Assembly: GCA_028339975.1 (NCBI GenBank)
Contig: JAOLDG010000005.1
Span: 38,315 to 102,314, forward strand
Direction of reading: 5' to 3'
DNA: 64,000 bases
Source: Hyphomicrobiales bacterium
GTDB lineage: Bacteria; Pseudomonadota; Alphaproteobacteria; MED-G09
Shown piece after piece: positions 52,450-60,965 of this stretch. The translations under genes were made by a program, and so were the position numbers. The notes below the pieces were generated by a model. That model was not told the DNA's origin. It saw only the letters and a list, made by a program, of their open reading frames with translations, and made no database searches. Within the stretch, counting starts at the first letter, position 1; each line of letters begins with the position of its first letter.

Positions 52450-55400
52450 TTATTTCGCTGATTCTGTAATTTTGAAAAATCTTTTTTCTAGATTTTCTTT
52501 ATTATTTTTCAGATAAATTGGGAGAGCTAATAGAGTTGGTATTAAAAATAAAGTTAATAAGCTTGAAAATCCTAATCCCCAAATAACAGCTGTTGAAAAA
52601 GGAACCCACCATGCGGACATTAAGCCTCCAAACTCAATGCTTCGTCCGAACCAATCTATTGTTATTTGAAGTGCAACAGGTGTTAGACCAATCATTGTAG
52701 TTGCTGTAGTTAGAACTATTGGCCTAAGTCTTTGAGCAGCTGATTGAATAATTGTTTCAATTGGATCAATATTATCATCTTTTAGCCTATTGTATGTATC
52801 AATAAGGACAATTGAATTATTAACAATTATTCCCGCTAAAGATACAATTCCCAATCCACTCATTATTACAGAAAAAACCTGTCCCGTTATTAAAAGACCT
52901 GTTAGGGCTCCAACTGTTGAAAGAACAACTGTTGATAAGGTTATTGCTGCTTGATAAAAACTATTAAATTGAGTTAACAATATTACAAACATTAGGAATA
53001 ATGCACCAAGCATAGCTCGTCCAAGAAATGCTGCAGATTCTTCACCGTCTTCGTTTGTTCCTCCAAATTTAATATTTACTTCATTTGAGAATTTTTGTTT
53101 TCCAATCCAATTGCTAATTTCTAAATTTTTATCAAAAGGTAATATCTTTTTTCCTGTTGAAGGGTCAATCATTGTATTCGCTCTTATCTTAAGTATTCTA
53201 CTACCATTTTCTCTTTCGATAGACGAAACCCTTTGTTGAGGAATCCTTTTAACAAAATTTGATAACGGGATTGCTCCGTCTGGTGTGGGAATTCTAAGTT
53301 GATCAAACTGCTCTAATTGACGGTATTCTTTCGGAAATCTTACTCGAATATCAACCTCATCCTCTGAGTCATTAGGCCGATATTTATCAACTAAAATTCC
53401 ATTTGTGACTAGCTGAACTATTGCACCAATTATCGAAACATCTACTCCATATTTTCCAGCTAACTCTCTATCAACTTTTATAATCCACTCAATACCGGGG
53501 AGAGACCTTGTATCGTCAACCTCCATTACCCCGTCCATTACTTTTAATTTTTCTGAAATTTTTTCTGTTACTTCCTTAAGTTTATAATTATTTAAAGATG
53601 TAAGCTCTATTTGAATATCTTTTCCTGATTCTGGTTTTCTTTCAACCTTGTAAGCCTCAACAAATACTCCGGGTATTGAAGATGTTTTGTCTAGAATTTC
53701 TTGTCGAAGTATATCTGCATGCTGTCTTTCATGAACAGGATTAAGCTCAATCATCATCATGGCAATTTCATCGCTACGACCACCTCCATCAGTCATCATC
53801 ATTTGACCAATATCACCGCCCCCACCTATTATAGTGGAAGCTGTTTTAATCCCTTTAACCGATCTAACAGTATTCTCAACTTCAAGTGCTATTGATAATT
53901 TTTGTGATGGCGATAGGTTGCCTCTGGCAATTACATGCACAGTCATTTGATTGGTATCACCCTCGACTGAGTACATGGCTCCAGCATTAAACTTTGTATA
54001 TAAATTAAAAAGTATGGCAACAACTATTACCGAAGAAACAACTGTAATTATAGGAGATTTAATTAATTTACTTAATATTTTAACATAAATTTTTGTATAC
54101 CCTGTAAGTTTTTTAATATCAAAATTTTCATTTAGTTTTGTAACGTTTATTTTTTCAGTTTTACCAAATAATGATCCCATTACAGGTATAAATATTAAAG
54201 CTGAAAACAATGATGATATTAAAACAAGGCTAACCATAAATGGCATCCACTTCATAAACTCACCCGATACTCCAGGCCATAATATCAAAGGAAGAAATGC
54301 TGCTAATGTTGTTGCCGTAGACGATACAATGGGCCAAAGCATTCGTTTGTAAGATTGAGTATAGGCATCAAGTCTATTTAAGCCCTCGGCCATCTTTCTA
54401 TCAGCATATTCAACCATAACTATAGAGCCATCAACTAAAAGACCAACAGAAACAAGGAGACCAAACATAACCATCATATTCACGTACCCACCTGTGGCAC
54501 CCAATATTGTTATGGCAAGCAAAAATGAAGTTGGAATTGAAATACCAACCATTAGGGCGGATCGTATTCCCAAGGCTCCGATAATTAGTATCATTACTGA
54601 TACAATAGCATTAATGACTGCTGCTTGAAGTGACTTGAGCATCTCTAAAATATAATCAGAATTGTCGCTTGTAAAATCGATCTTGATATTTTCTGATAGA
54701 CTACTTTTGTATTTTTCAGATTCTTCTCTAACTCTTTTATTTATATCTAGAACATTTTCACCAATACGTTTTTTTATCTGTAAAGCCACCGCAGGCTTTC
54801 CATTAACTCTTGCGTAGGATTCAGTATCTTTATAGGTTTTTCTAATATCCGCCACATCGCCAAGAGTAACAGTTCCCTCGCCTGAAGAAAAAATAACTAA
54901 ATTATAAACATCTTGAGCACTTTCATAAACTGCCGGAACTTTAATTGAAAACTTACCTTGTCCTTTATCAATTGATCCAGCGGCAACTAATCGATTATTG
55001 CCAGTAATAGATTTAATTAAGTCCATTAGGGATATATTATAATTTTCTAATTTAGATGGACTTACTAATATCTCCATTAAATCTTCTCGATCACCAGTTA
55101 TTGGAGCTTCTAGAATTCCTGGAATAGCTTCGATTTTTGTCTGAAGTCTTTTTGCGTGATAGAATAATGTTCGATCAGGAATATCGCCAGATAGAGATAT
55201 TACTAAAGTTGGCATTTCAGCCATATTAAACTCTAGTACTACTGGCTCCTCTGCACCTGAAGGTAGTTTAGATTTAACCATATCAACTTTTTCTCTTACA
55301 TCACCCAAGGCCTTATCTTTATCAAACTTAACATCAAACTCCAGTAAGATTGAGCCGAAGCCATTGACAGCTGTTGCCATCATATCTTCCAGTCCCTCAA

Positions 55401-55623
55401 TAGTTTTAAGTTGATTTTCAAGAGGCTTTACTATCAATCTTTCGGCATCCTCAGGTGAAATCCCCTGATGCGCAACGCCAACATAAATTAACGGAATATC
55501 AATATCCGGCTCTGCGTCTTTTGCTATATTTGCGTATGTTAAAAGACCGATAGAAATTATTATTATCATTAGAAAAACAACAGTTCTTCTTGAAGCCATT
55601 ATATAGTCAATAATATTAATCAA
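52450..55623 (-). CDS. RND efflux transporter permease subunit
   Basis: The 1057-residue inner-membrane protein has the RND plan: an N-terminal helix, two large periplasmic loops and two six-helix bundles. In TM4 the usual Asp-Asp proton-relay pair of AcrB reads GLLVDGSIVMVEYADR, so the first Asp is kept and the second is Gly. LAGIIVNNSIVLIDTYNRL lies in the second bundle. It starts at TTG one base after the adaptor stop. It should export drugs, lipids or metals with the adaptor and a TolC-like channel; no outer-membrane partner is in the window. Confidence 0.92.
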   Translation of the reverse strand: MINIIDYIMASRRTVVFLMIIIISIGLLTYANIAKDAEPDIDIPLIYVGVAHQGISPEDAERLIVKPLENQLKTIEGLEDMMATAVNGFGSILLEFDVKFDKDKALGDVREKVDMVKSKLPSGAEEPVVLEFNMAEMPTLVISLSGDIPDRTLFYHAKRLQTKIEAIPGILEAPITGDREDLMEILVSPSKLENYNISLMDLIKSITGNNRLVAAGSIDKGQGKFSIKVPAVYESAQDVYNLVIFSSGEGTVTLGDVADIRKTYKDTESYARVNGKPAVALQIKKRIGENVLDINKRVREESEKYKSSLSENIKIDFTSDNSDYILEMLKSLQAAVINAIVSVMILIIGALGIRSALMVGISIPTSFLLAITILGATGGYVNMMVMFGLLVSVGLLVDGSIVMVEYADRKMAEGLNRLDAYTQSYKRMLWPIVSSTATTLAAFLPLILWPGVSGEFMKWMPFMVSLVLISSLFSALIFIPVMGSLFGKTEKINVTKLNENFDIKKLTGYTKIYVKILSKLIKSPIITVVSSVIVVAILFNLYTKFNAGAMYSVEGDTNQMTVHVIARGNLSPSQKLSIALEVENTVRSVKGIKTASTIIGGGGDIGQMMMTDGGGRSDEIAMMMIELNPVHERQHADILRQEILDKTSSIPGVFVEAYKVERKPESGKDIQIELTSLNNYKLKEVTEKISEKLKVMDGVMEVDDTRSLPGIEWIIKVDRELAGKYGVDVSIIGAIVQLVTNGILVDKYRPNDSEDEVDIRVRFPKEYRQLEQFDQLRIPTPDGAIPLSNFVKRIPQQRVSSIERENGSRILKIRANTMIDPSTGKKILPFDKNLEISNWIGKQKFSNEVNIKFGGTNEDGEESAAFLGRAMLGALFLMFVILLTQFNSFYQAAITLSTVVLSTVGALTGLLITGQVFSVIMSGLGIVSLAGIIVNNSIVLIDTYNRLKDDNIDPIETIIQSAAQRLRPIVLTTATTMIGLTPVALQITIDWFGRSIEFGGLMSAWWVPFSTAVIWGLGFSSLLTLFLIPTLLALPIYLKNNKENLEKRFFKITESAK

Positions 55624-55624
55624 T

Positions 55625-56692
55625 TTAGGATCTCTCTAAGGTATAATTAACTTTTTGACCTTCCACTACAAACTCTTGACCAACTGTAATAATTATTACT
55701 TTTTCCGACAACCCTGTGACCCAAACTAATTCACCTTCATCACCAATTATTTCTACGCTAGAAAAAAGTACATTATTATCTTTATTTATGTGCCTTATTC
55801 CAATCCTTCCCTCGGAATCTAAAGTTAATGATGATGGGGGTATTAAATGTGCAATGACTTTTTGAGTAGGAATAAATAGTTCTGTAGTTATTCCGTCTTT
55901 AATTTTAAAATCTGGATTTTCAATTTTAACTTCAACCCTAAAGGTTCTAGTTTTTTTATCAGCAGTTTTTGAAATATAACTTACTAAACCACTAACTTTC
56001 TCACCTGTAGAAAGTATAGCTTGAGATTTTACACCAGTTTTGACTTTTCTTATCTCTTGTTCCGATATTTGTCCTGTTACAAGTATGGGATTATAATCAA
56101 TTACTTGACCACAGGGCATCCCTATTGATAGGAAATCACCGACTTCAGATATATTATCATTGAAAAAACCATCAAATGGTGCTCGGATATTGATATTGTC
56201 CAACTCCTTTTCCATTTGAACAACTAAAGCTTTGGAAGCATCAAACGCCGCCTTAGATCCTGCTGCTTTTGTTTGAGACCTATAACCTTTTTCAACTAAA
56301 ACTTTAGAGGCCTCCCATTCAAGTTTTTTTTGTCTCATAAGCGCCTCAGCTTCATCAAGTTTAGCCATACGAGAATCTATCGATAGCTTGCAAATAATTT
56401 GACCCTTTATTACTTGGTCACCTTTATCTGCTAAAATATTTTCAACTATTCCATTTGTCTCTGATGCGATTAAAACACTTCTATTTGATTCGGTTCTTCC
56501 TTGAATAACTACAGAAGAAAGTCTCAATTCTGATGAAAACTCTTTTGCCTTAACATTGAGTAATTTTTTTTCAGCACTTATATCTATAGAGGCTAGATTA
56601 AAAGGTTTGGGTTTATTAAAAAATAAACCAGAGATCATCCATAACACTAAAAGTGATAATGCTAATATTGCTGTTTTGACGGTTTTGTTCAT
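55625..56692 (-). CDS. RND periplasmic adaptor (membrane fusion protein)
   Basis: The HlyD/AcrA-type protein (355 aa from ATG 56692) has one N-terminal membrane anchor (about 8-25) and the two lipoyl halves: NGIVENILADKGDQVIKGQ and INIRAPFDGFFNDNISEVGD. These flank an alpha-helical hairpin with KGYRSQTKAAGSKAAFDAS. Beta-barrel and membrane-proximal domains follow. A GTG start at 56722 would add 10 residues; ATG 56692 gives a cleaner anchor. It links the permease to an outer-membrane channel. A strong inverted repeat 46-73 bases upstream may be its operator. Confidence 0.88.
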   Translation of the reverse strand: MNKTVKTAILALSLLVLWMISGLFFNKPKPFNLASIDISAEKKLLNVKAKEFSSELRLSSVVIQGRTESNRSVLIASETNGIVENILADKGDQVIKGQIICKLSIDSRMAKLDEAEALMRQKKLEWEASKVLVEKGYRSQTKAAGSKAAFDASKALVVQMEKELDNINIRAPFDGFFNDNISEVGDFLSIGMPCGQVIDYNPILVTGQISEQEIRKVKTGVKSQAILSTGEKVSGLVSYISKTADKKTRTFRVEVKIENPDFKIKDGITTELFIPTQKVIAHLIPPSSLTLDSEGRIGIRHINKDNNVLFSSVEIIGDEGELVWVTGLSEKVIIITVGQEFVVEGQKVNYTLERS

Positions 56693-56737
56693 GATTCTAT
56701 AAAATAAATAAGTTAATCTCACTAAAATTAATAAAAA

Positions 56738-56765
56738 TTAAAGATGACGCATCCGTCATTTTTAA
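56738..56765. promoter_or_regulatory. Inverted repeat, probable operator of the RND pump
   Basis: ATGACG (56744-56749) and CGTCAT (56754-56759) are perfect arms around CATC. Allowing one G-T pair they extend to 12 bases each (56738-56749 and 56754-56765). It lies 46 bases upstream of the adaptor ATG. TetR-type repressors often bind such repeats in front of RND pumps; none is encoded next to it, so the regulator would act from elsewhere. Confidence 0.5.
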
Positions 56766-56972
56766 AAATATATACTATTATAAGTACAGTAATTCAAGGC
56801 CTTTATGGATTATCTTAATAAAAATTAAAAAAAATTTATTTTGGGGTTTGATTATAATACATATGACTGCTAATAATTTTTGCGCTAGTCTTTTTTGGGA
56901 ATAAATATTAGTCTAGCAAATGGGGTTTATAATAATTATTAAGTTAATTACGAGGGGTTTATTTAATAAAAT

Positions 56973-57002
56973 TTGTAATTTATGTTTTATGATTGTTATA
57001 AT
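56973..57002 (+). promoter_or_regulatory. Promoter of the TonB2-type operon
   Basis: TTGTAA at 56973-56978 and a perfect TATAAT at 56997-57002 are separated by 18 bases. Transcription would start near 57009, giving a leader of about 46 bases before ATG 57055. Confidence 0.55.
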
Positions 57003-57054
57003 TCAAGACTAAATTCTTGAGTACATAAAATAAATATTTTTAGAGAGGACTGAA

Positions 57055-57858
57055 ATGACTTTAAATTTTCGTTTTACAAAAACAGCTCTGCTGTCTTTTT
57101 TACCGGCAGTAGGTTTGGTTTTAATTTCAACGCTACCTTTGAGCGCACAAAAAGAGATTGATCCAACTAGACAGTTAGATCCAGTAAAATCACTTTTCGC
57201 TCAATCCAATAAATCTGGAAAAGAGGTTCAGACACAAATTGATGTTATTGATGATTCTACCAATTCTATTGTTCAAGAATTCAGACAGAACTTTCAACAG
57301 TTGCAAGATTTAACACTATATAATGATCAGCTTGCAATTCTTATTGATCGCCAAGAAAGAAAAATGGTTAGAGTTGAGAAAGATATTGCTAGTATTAGCA
57401 GTCTCACAAGGTCTGTTATGCCTTTAATGTTTAAAATGATTGATGCTTTAGATAGCTTTGTTGAGCTTGATGTTCCCTTTCTACTAAATGAAAGACGTCA
57501 AAGAGTTGCTGGATTAAGAAACTTAATGAATAACCCTGATGCCTCTCCTGCTGAGAAGTATCGCAAAATATCAGAAGCATATGAGATTGAAAATGAGTAC
57601 GGTAGAACTATTGAGGCTTACACCGGAAAAATTAGTCCTGATGATGATAGAACAGTTAATTTCCTAAGAATTGGAAGAAACTCATATATTTATCAAACTC
57701 TTGATGGCGATAAGGCTGCTGTTTGGAGTCGAAAGAAGGGCGATTGGAAGAAGCTTGGCGGTTCTTACAGAACGCCTATCCAAATGGGCATTCGTATAGC
57801 TAATGAACAGGCTGCACCAGACTTAATGGTTGTACCTCTTGAAATAACATCAGAGTAA
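57055..57858 (+). CDS. DUF3450 periplasmic coiled-coil protein of the TonB2-type cluster
   Basis: The 267-residue protein has a signal peptide ending near LPLSAQ. A long helical, probably coiled-coil stretch follows (about 55-130, with RQNFQQLQDLTLYNDQLAIL), then MPLMFKMIDALDSFVELDVPFLL and GRNSYIYQTLDGDKAAVW, which mark DUF3450. In Vibrio and Shewanella this family heads the ttpC-exbB2-exbD2-tonB2 operon, exactly as here; its biochemical role is unknown. GAGAGGA fits the start. It is the first of six genes read as one unit. Confidence 0.85.
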   Translation: MTLNFRFTKTALLSFLPAVGLVLISTLPLSAQKEIDPTRQLDPVKSLFAQSNKSGKEVQTQIDVIDDSTNSIVQEFRQNFQQLQDLTLYNDQLAILIDRQERKMVRVEKDIASISSLTRSVMPLMFKMIDALDSFVELDVPFLLNERRQRVAGLRNLMNNPDASPAEKYRKISEAYEIENEYGRTIEAYTGKISPDDDRTVNFLRIGRNSYIYQTLDGDKAAVWSRKKGDWKKLGGSYRTPIQMGIRIANEQAAPDLMVVPLEITSE

Positions 57859-57868
57859 GGGTGAAAAA

Positions 57869-59263
57869 ATGAAAAAATTAATTAAAAACTCTAGTAAATT
57901 TGGCTTTGTATTTTTAGCACTTTTTGCTTTATCGATATTACCACTTCAAGCAAAAGACGAAGAAATTGAGGTTCCAAAAGAAATAACTTCTCTAAATGAA
58001 CTCCTTATGAGCGTTCAAGAAGAAGCTTTATATGATAGCGAAGAAAATAGAGCTAGGGTTGCCAAGTTTATGGCTGAGCAAAATTCTCAAGATAAGGTTC
58101 TTAAAAAAACTTTAGCTGATCTAAAAGTTCAAGAAGATAGAGCTGTTATTTTAGAAAAAGCATTTGATGAGAATGATGTAAAATTAAGTGAACTCGAGGA
58201 TCTTAAGGCTGAGAGACTTGGGGCTTTTGGCGAACTCTTTGGGGTTGTTAGAGGAACTGCAAGTGAAATGGGTGCTCAAATTAAAGAATCTATCATTAGT
58301 GGAGAGCTTCAGGGTCGTGCTAATACATTAACTGAATTAGCCAAGTCAAAAGCACTTCCTTCAAATGAAGAATTAGAAATGCTATGGTTTCAACTCCTTC
58401 AAGAAATGAATGCTCAAGGGGAAGTTAAACATTTCACAGGAACAATTGTTGATACAGACGGAAACTTTTCAGAAGAAGAAGTTATCCGTGTTGGTCCATG
58501 GACAGCTTTCGATCGTAAAGGTAATTTTTTAGGTTACTTACCTGATGATGAAAGGTTCCGTGTTCTTGGTCGTCAACCACAAGCAAGATTCTTGGATTTA
58601 GGTGATAATATTGTTGATGGAGATGCAGGCGACATTGTTAAAGGTGCCATTGATCCTTCACGCGGAGCTATTTTAAGTTTATTAATTCAAACACCAGGTT
58701 TGTCTGAGCGTATCGGTCAAGGTGGTTTAGTTGGTTATATAATTCTTGCTCTTTTGGCTGTCGGCTTAGTTTTATCAATAGAAAGAATTGTTAGATTAAC
58801 TCTTACCGCTAGAGCTGTTAGTGCGCAATCTAAAGATGTTGATAATCCAAGCGATAGTAATCCTCTAGGTAGAGTTTTAGGTGCTTATCATTCTAACAAG
58901 TCTGCTGATGTTGAAACATTAGAGCTCAAACTGGATGATGCAATCTTAAAAGAACTGCCATCTTTAGAAAGAGGTATTAATTTTATTAAACTATTATCCT
59001 CTGTTGCGCCTTTACTAGGTCTTTTGGGTACTGTTACAGGTATGATCGTAACTTTCCAAGCAATTACTTTGTTTGGTACAGGTGATCCTAAATTAATGGC
59101 TGGTGGTATTTCTCAGGCATTGGTTACAACGGTTTTAGGTTTAACAGCTGCTATTCCTCTTGTTTTATTGCATTCGATTGCTCAAACAAGAAGTAGATCA
59201 ATTCAACAAGTTCTTGACGAGCAAAGCGCTGGATTAATTGCTGCTAGAGCAGAATCTAAATAG
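57869..59263 (+). CDS. TtpC-like MotA/TolQ/ExbB-family protein with periplasmic N-terminal domain
   Basis: The 464-residue protein has a signal peptide (ending near LPLQA) and a long periplasmic, partly coiled-coil region (about 30-280). It then has an ExbB-type channel domain with SSVAPLLGLLGTVTGMIVTF and LGLTAAIPLVLLHS. This architecture is TtpC, which in Vibrio is needed for TonB2-dependent iron uptake and is thought to bridge ExbB2/ExbD2 to the periplasm. GGTG lies before ATG, 10 bases after the DUF3450 stop. It is part of the six-gene TonB2-type operon. Confidence 0.88.
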   Translation: MKKLIKNSSKFGFVFLALFALSILPLQAKDEEIEVPKEITSLNELLMSVQEEALYDSEENRARVAKFMAEQNSQDKVLKKTLADLKVQEDRAVILEKAFDENDVKLSELEDLKAERLGAFGELFGVVRGTASEMGAQIKESIISGELQGRANTLTELAKSKALPSNEELEMLWFQLLQEMNAQGEVKHFTGTIVDTDGNFSEEEVIRVGPWTAFDRKGNFLGYLPDDERFRVLGRQPQARFLDLGDNIVDGDAGDIVKGAIDPSRGAILSLLIQTPGLSERIGQGGLVGYIILALLAVGLVLSIERIVRLTLTARAVSAQSKDVDNPSDSNPLGRVLGAYHSNKSADVETLELKLDDAILKELPSLERGINFIKLLSSVAPLLGLLGTVTGMIVTFQAITLFGTGDPKLMAGGISQALVTTVLGLTAAIPLVLLHSIAQTRSRSIQQVLDEQSAGLIAARAESK

Positions 59264-59291
59264 TATAGTTTATTTAACTTCGAGGGTTTAA

Positions 59292-59837
59292 ATGGGAGAT
59301 TTCCTTTTAAAATTAATTAGACCGGATCTTGCTTTTACAAGTGTCAGGGACTTCTTGGAGCTTGGTGGTGATGTTCTGCTGGCTCTAATGCTTGCAACAT
59401 TTGTGATGTGGATACTTATAATTGAACGTTATTGGCATTTTGCTACTGCACATAAAAACATTGCAACCTCTACTATAGAATCTTGGAATAAAAGATCTGA
59501 TCATGATTCATGGTATGCTAGAAGAATAAGAGAAGGACTTATAAGTAAAGTTAAACAGTCAAGTGAAAGAGGTATAATTTATATTAAAACTCTTGTAGCC
59601 GCAGCTCCTTTACTTGGTCTTTTAGGTACCGTAACAGGTATGGTTGAGGTTTTTGATGTTATGGCCATAACTGGTTCTTCAAATGCCAGAGCAATGGCAG
59701 CAGGTATCTCTAAAGCCACTCTTCCTACTATGGCCGGAATGGTAACCTCGCTTTCAGGAATATTTTTTATTGCTCAGATTGAAACAAAATCAAGAAAAGC
59801 TATAGCTAATGTTGAGGATGAGCTACCTCTATCATAA
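59292..59837 (+). CDS. exbB: ExbB2-type proton channel subunit
   Basis: The 181-residue protein has a membrane segment at about 28-50 and a pair in the C-terminal half with AAAPLLGLLGTVTGMVEVF and LPTMAGMVTSLSGIFF, the ExbB/TolQ channel motifs. It lacks the long periplasmic part of the upstream TtpC-like protein. It forms the inner-membrane pentamer that uses proton flow to energise TonB. It is preceded by the TtpC-like gene and followed by exbD. Confidence 0.9.
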   Translation: MGDFLLKLIRPDLAFTSVRDFLELGGDVLLALMLATFVMWILIIERYWHFATAHKNIATSTIESWNKRSDHDSWYARRIREGLISKVKQSSERGIIYIKTLVAAAPLLGLLGTVTGMVEVFDVMAITGSSNARAMAAGISKATLPTMAGMVTSLSGIFFIAQIETKSRKAIANVEDELPLS

Positions 59838-59862
59838 AGTATAAAGAAATAAGGAGAATACA

Positions 59863-60261
59863 ATGAGACGCAGAGTTAGAGTTGAAGAAGAGAGTGAAAT
59901 AAATATCACGCCACTACTCGATATTGTTTTCATAATGCTTATATTTTTTATTGTTACAGCAACTTTTGTCAAAGAATCTGGTATCGATGTTACAAGACCT
60001 GATTCTGAAACAGCACAGCAGCAAAATCGAGTGGGTATTCTAATTGCGATAAGCGATAAAAATGAAATATGGATTAATAGACGTATGGTTGATATGGACG
60101 CTGTTCAAGCCAATGTTGAAAAGCTTCACGCTGAAAACCCTCAAGGTGGAGCGGTTATTCAGGCTGATCAAAAATCTGAAGTTGGTTTAATGGTTCAAGT
60201 TATTGATGCTGTTAGGTTGGCTGGTGTTGACCAGTACTCAATTGCAGCATCTGAAAAGTAG
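59863..60261 (+). CDS. exbD: ExbD2-type energy-transducing subunit
   Basis: The 132-residue protein has a short basic N-terminus and one membrane segment (about 18-38) with the proton-carrying Asp20 in INITPLLDIVFIMLIFF, the ExbD signature. A periplasmic ExbD domain follows, ending in VRLAGVDQYSIAAS. It gates the ExbB channel and works on TonB. AAGGAGAA precedes the ATG. This is a normal ExbD, unlike the variant encoded at 2376-2987. Confidence 0.93.
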   Translation: MRRRVRVEEESEINITPLLDIVFIMLIFFIVTATFVKESGIDVTRPDSETAQQQNRVGILIAISDKNEIWINRRMVDMDAVQANVEKLHAENPQGGAVIQADQKSEVGLMVQVIDAVRLAGVDQYSIAASEK

Positions 60262-60270
60262 GGTATAAAA

Positions 60271-60963
60271 TTGTCTGAGCTTATAAATAAAATTAAAATA
60301 CAAGTTAATAGTATTCTAGACCTTAAAATTGGAGATTTAACTCTAAGGAATTCGTTAAGTCAAATTGACAGTAGAGCTTCTGCAATCCCTATTGCAGGTG
60401 TAATAACTGTTTTTTTATTTTTAGTTATGCAAGCATTAGTGACTAGTGATGAATTTGACCTTGGAGATCAAGGGGACAGTATTAATATTAGTTTTCTAAG
60501 ACAGCTTCAGGATACTGAAACACAAACTGCTAAAAAGAAACCAAACAGACCTGAGCAAGAGCAAGAACCCGATCCGCCTGAGATGGATATTCCAGAAACA
60601 CCAAGACCAGAAATGAACTCAGAAAGTGTTTCTACTCCAGATTTTGGTGGTCCTCAATTTGGAGCTTTTTCAGCTTCGACAGATGCGGATGTGTTGCCAA
60701 TTGTCAAAGTACCACCTCAATATCCAAGAAGAGCTACTCAAAGAGGAATTGAGGGATGGGTTTTAGTTCAATTTACTATTACTGATACTGGTGCTGTTGT
60801 TAACCCATTAGTTATAGATGCAGATCCCCCTGGTATTTTTAATAGATCCGCTTTAAGAACCATTGTTAAGTGGAAATATAAGCCTCGAATTGTAGGCGGT
60901 AAGGCAGTTGAAAGATCTGGTGTACAACATTTGATTACTTATGAATTAGAGGATGCAAGGTAA
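60271..60963 (+). CDS. tonB: TonB2-type energy transducer
   Basis: The 230-residue protein has one membrane anchor (about 35-57), a Pro-rich periplasmic linker (PNRPEQEQEPDPPEMDIPET) and a C-terminal TonB domain. That domain contains PPQYPRRATQRGIEGWV (the YPxxAxxxGxxG motif) and RTIVKWKYKPRIVGG. The linker is short, as in TonB2 proteins. It starts at TTG 60271 with GTA GGG upstream of the ATA-rich spacer. It contacts the TonB box of outer-membrane receptors, and the two receptors at 29-34 kb are candidates. Confidence 0.93.
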   Translation: MSELINKIKIQVNSILDLKIGDLTLRNSLSQIDSRASAIPIAGVITVFLFLVMQALVTSDEFDLGDQGDSINISFLRQLQDTETQTAKKKPNRPEQEQEPDPPEMDIPETPRPEMNSESVSTPDFGGPQFGAFSASTDADVLPIVKVPPQYPRRATQRGIEGWVLVQFTITDTGAVVNPLVIDADPPGIFNRSALRTIVKWKYKPRIVGGKAVERSGVQHLITYELEDAR

Positions 60964-60965
60964 TT

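Larger units (their letters stand above)
56693..57054. other. Intergenic region between the RND pump and the TonB2-type operon
   Basis: This 362-base AT-rich gap separates two divergent operons. It holds the inverted repeat at 56738-56765 on the pump side and the promoter at 56973-57002 on the operon side. TATAAT at 56853-56858 lacks a convincing -35. GAGAGGA at 57044-57050 is the ribosome site of the DUF3450 gene. I see no gene or RNA fold beyond these. Confidence 0.7.

Noticed and set aside
56853..56858. Second promoter (TATAAT) in the gap before the TonB2-type operon
   Set aside because: No acceptable -35 lies 16-18 bases upstream, and a better-spaced promoter exists at 56973-57002.
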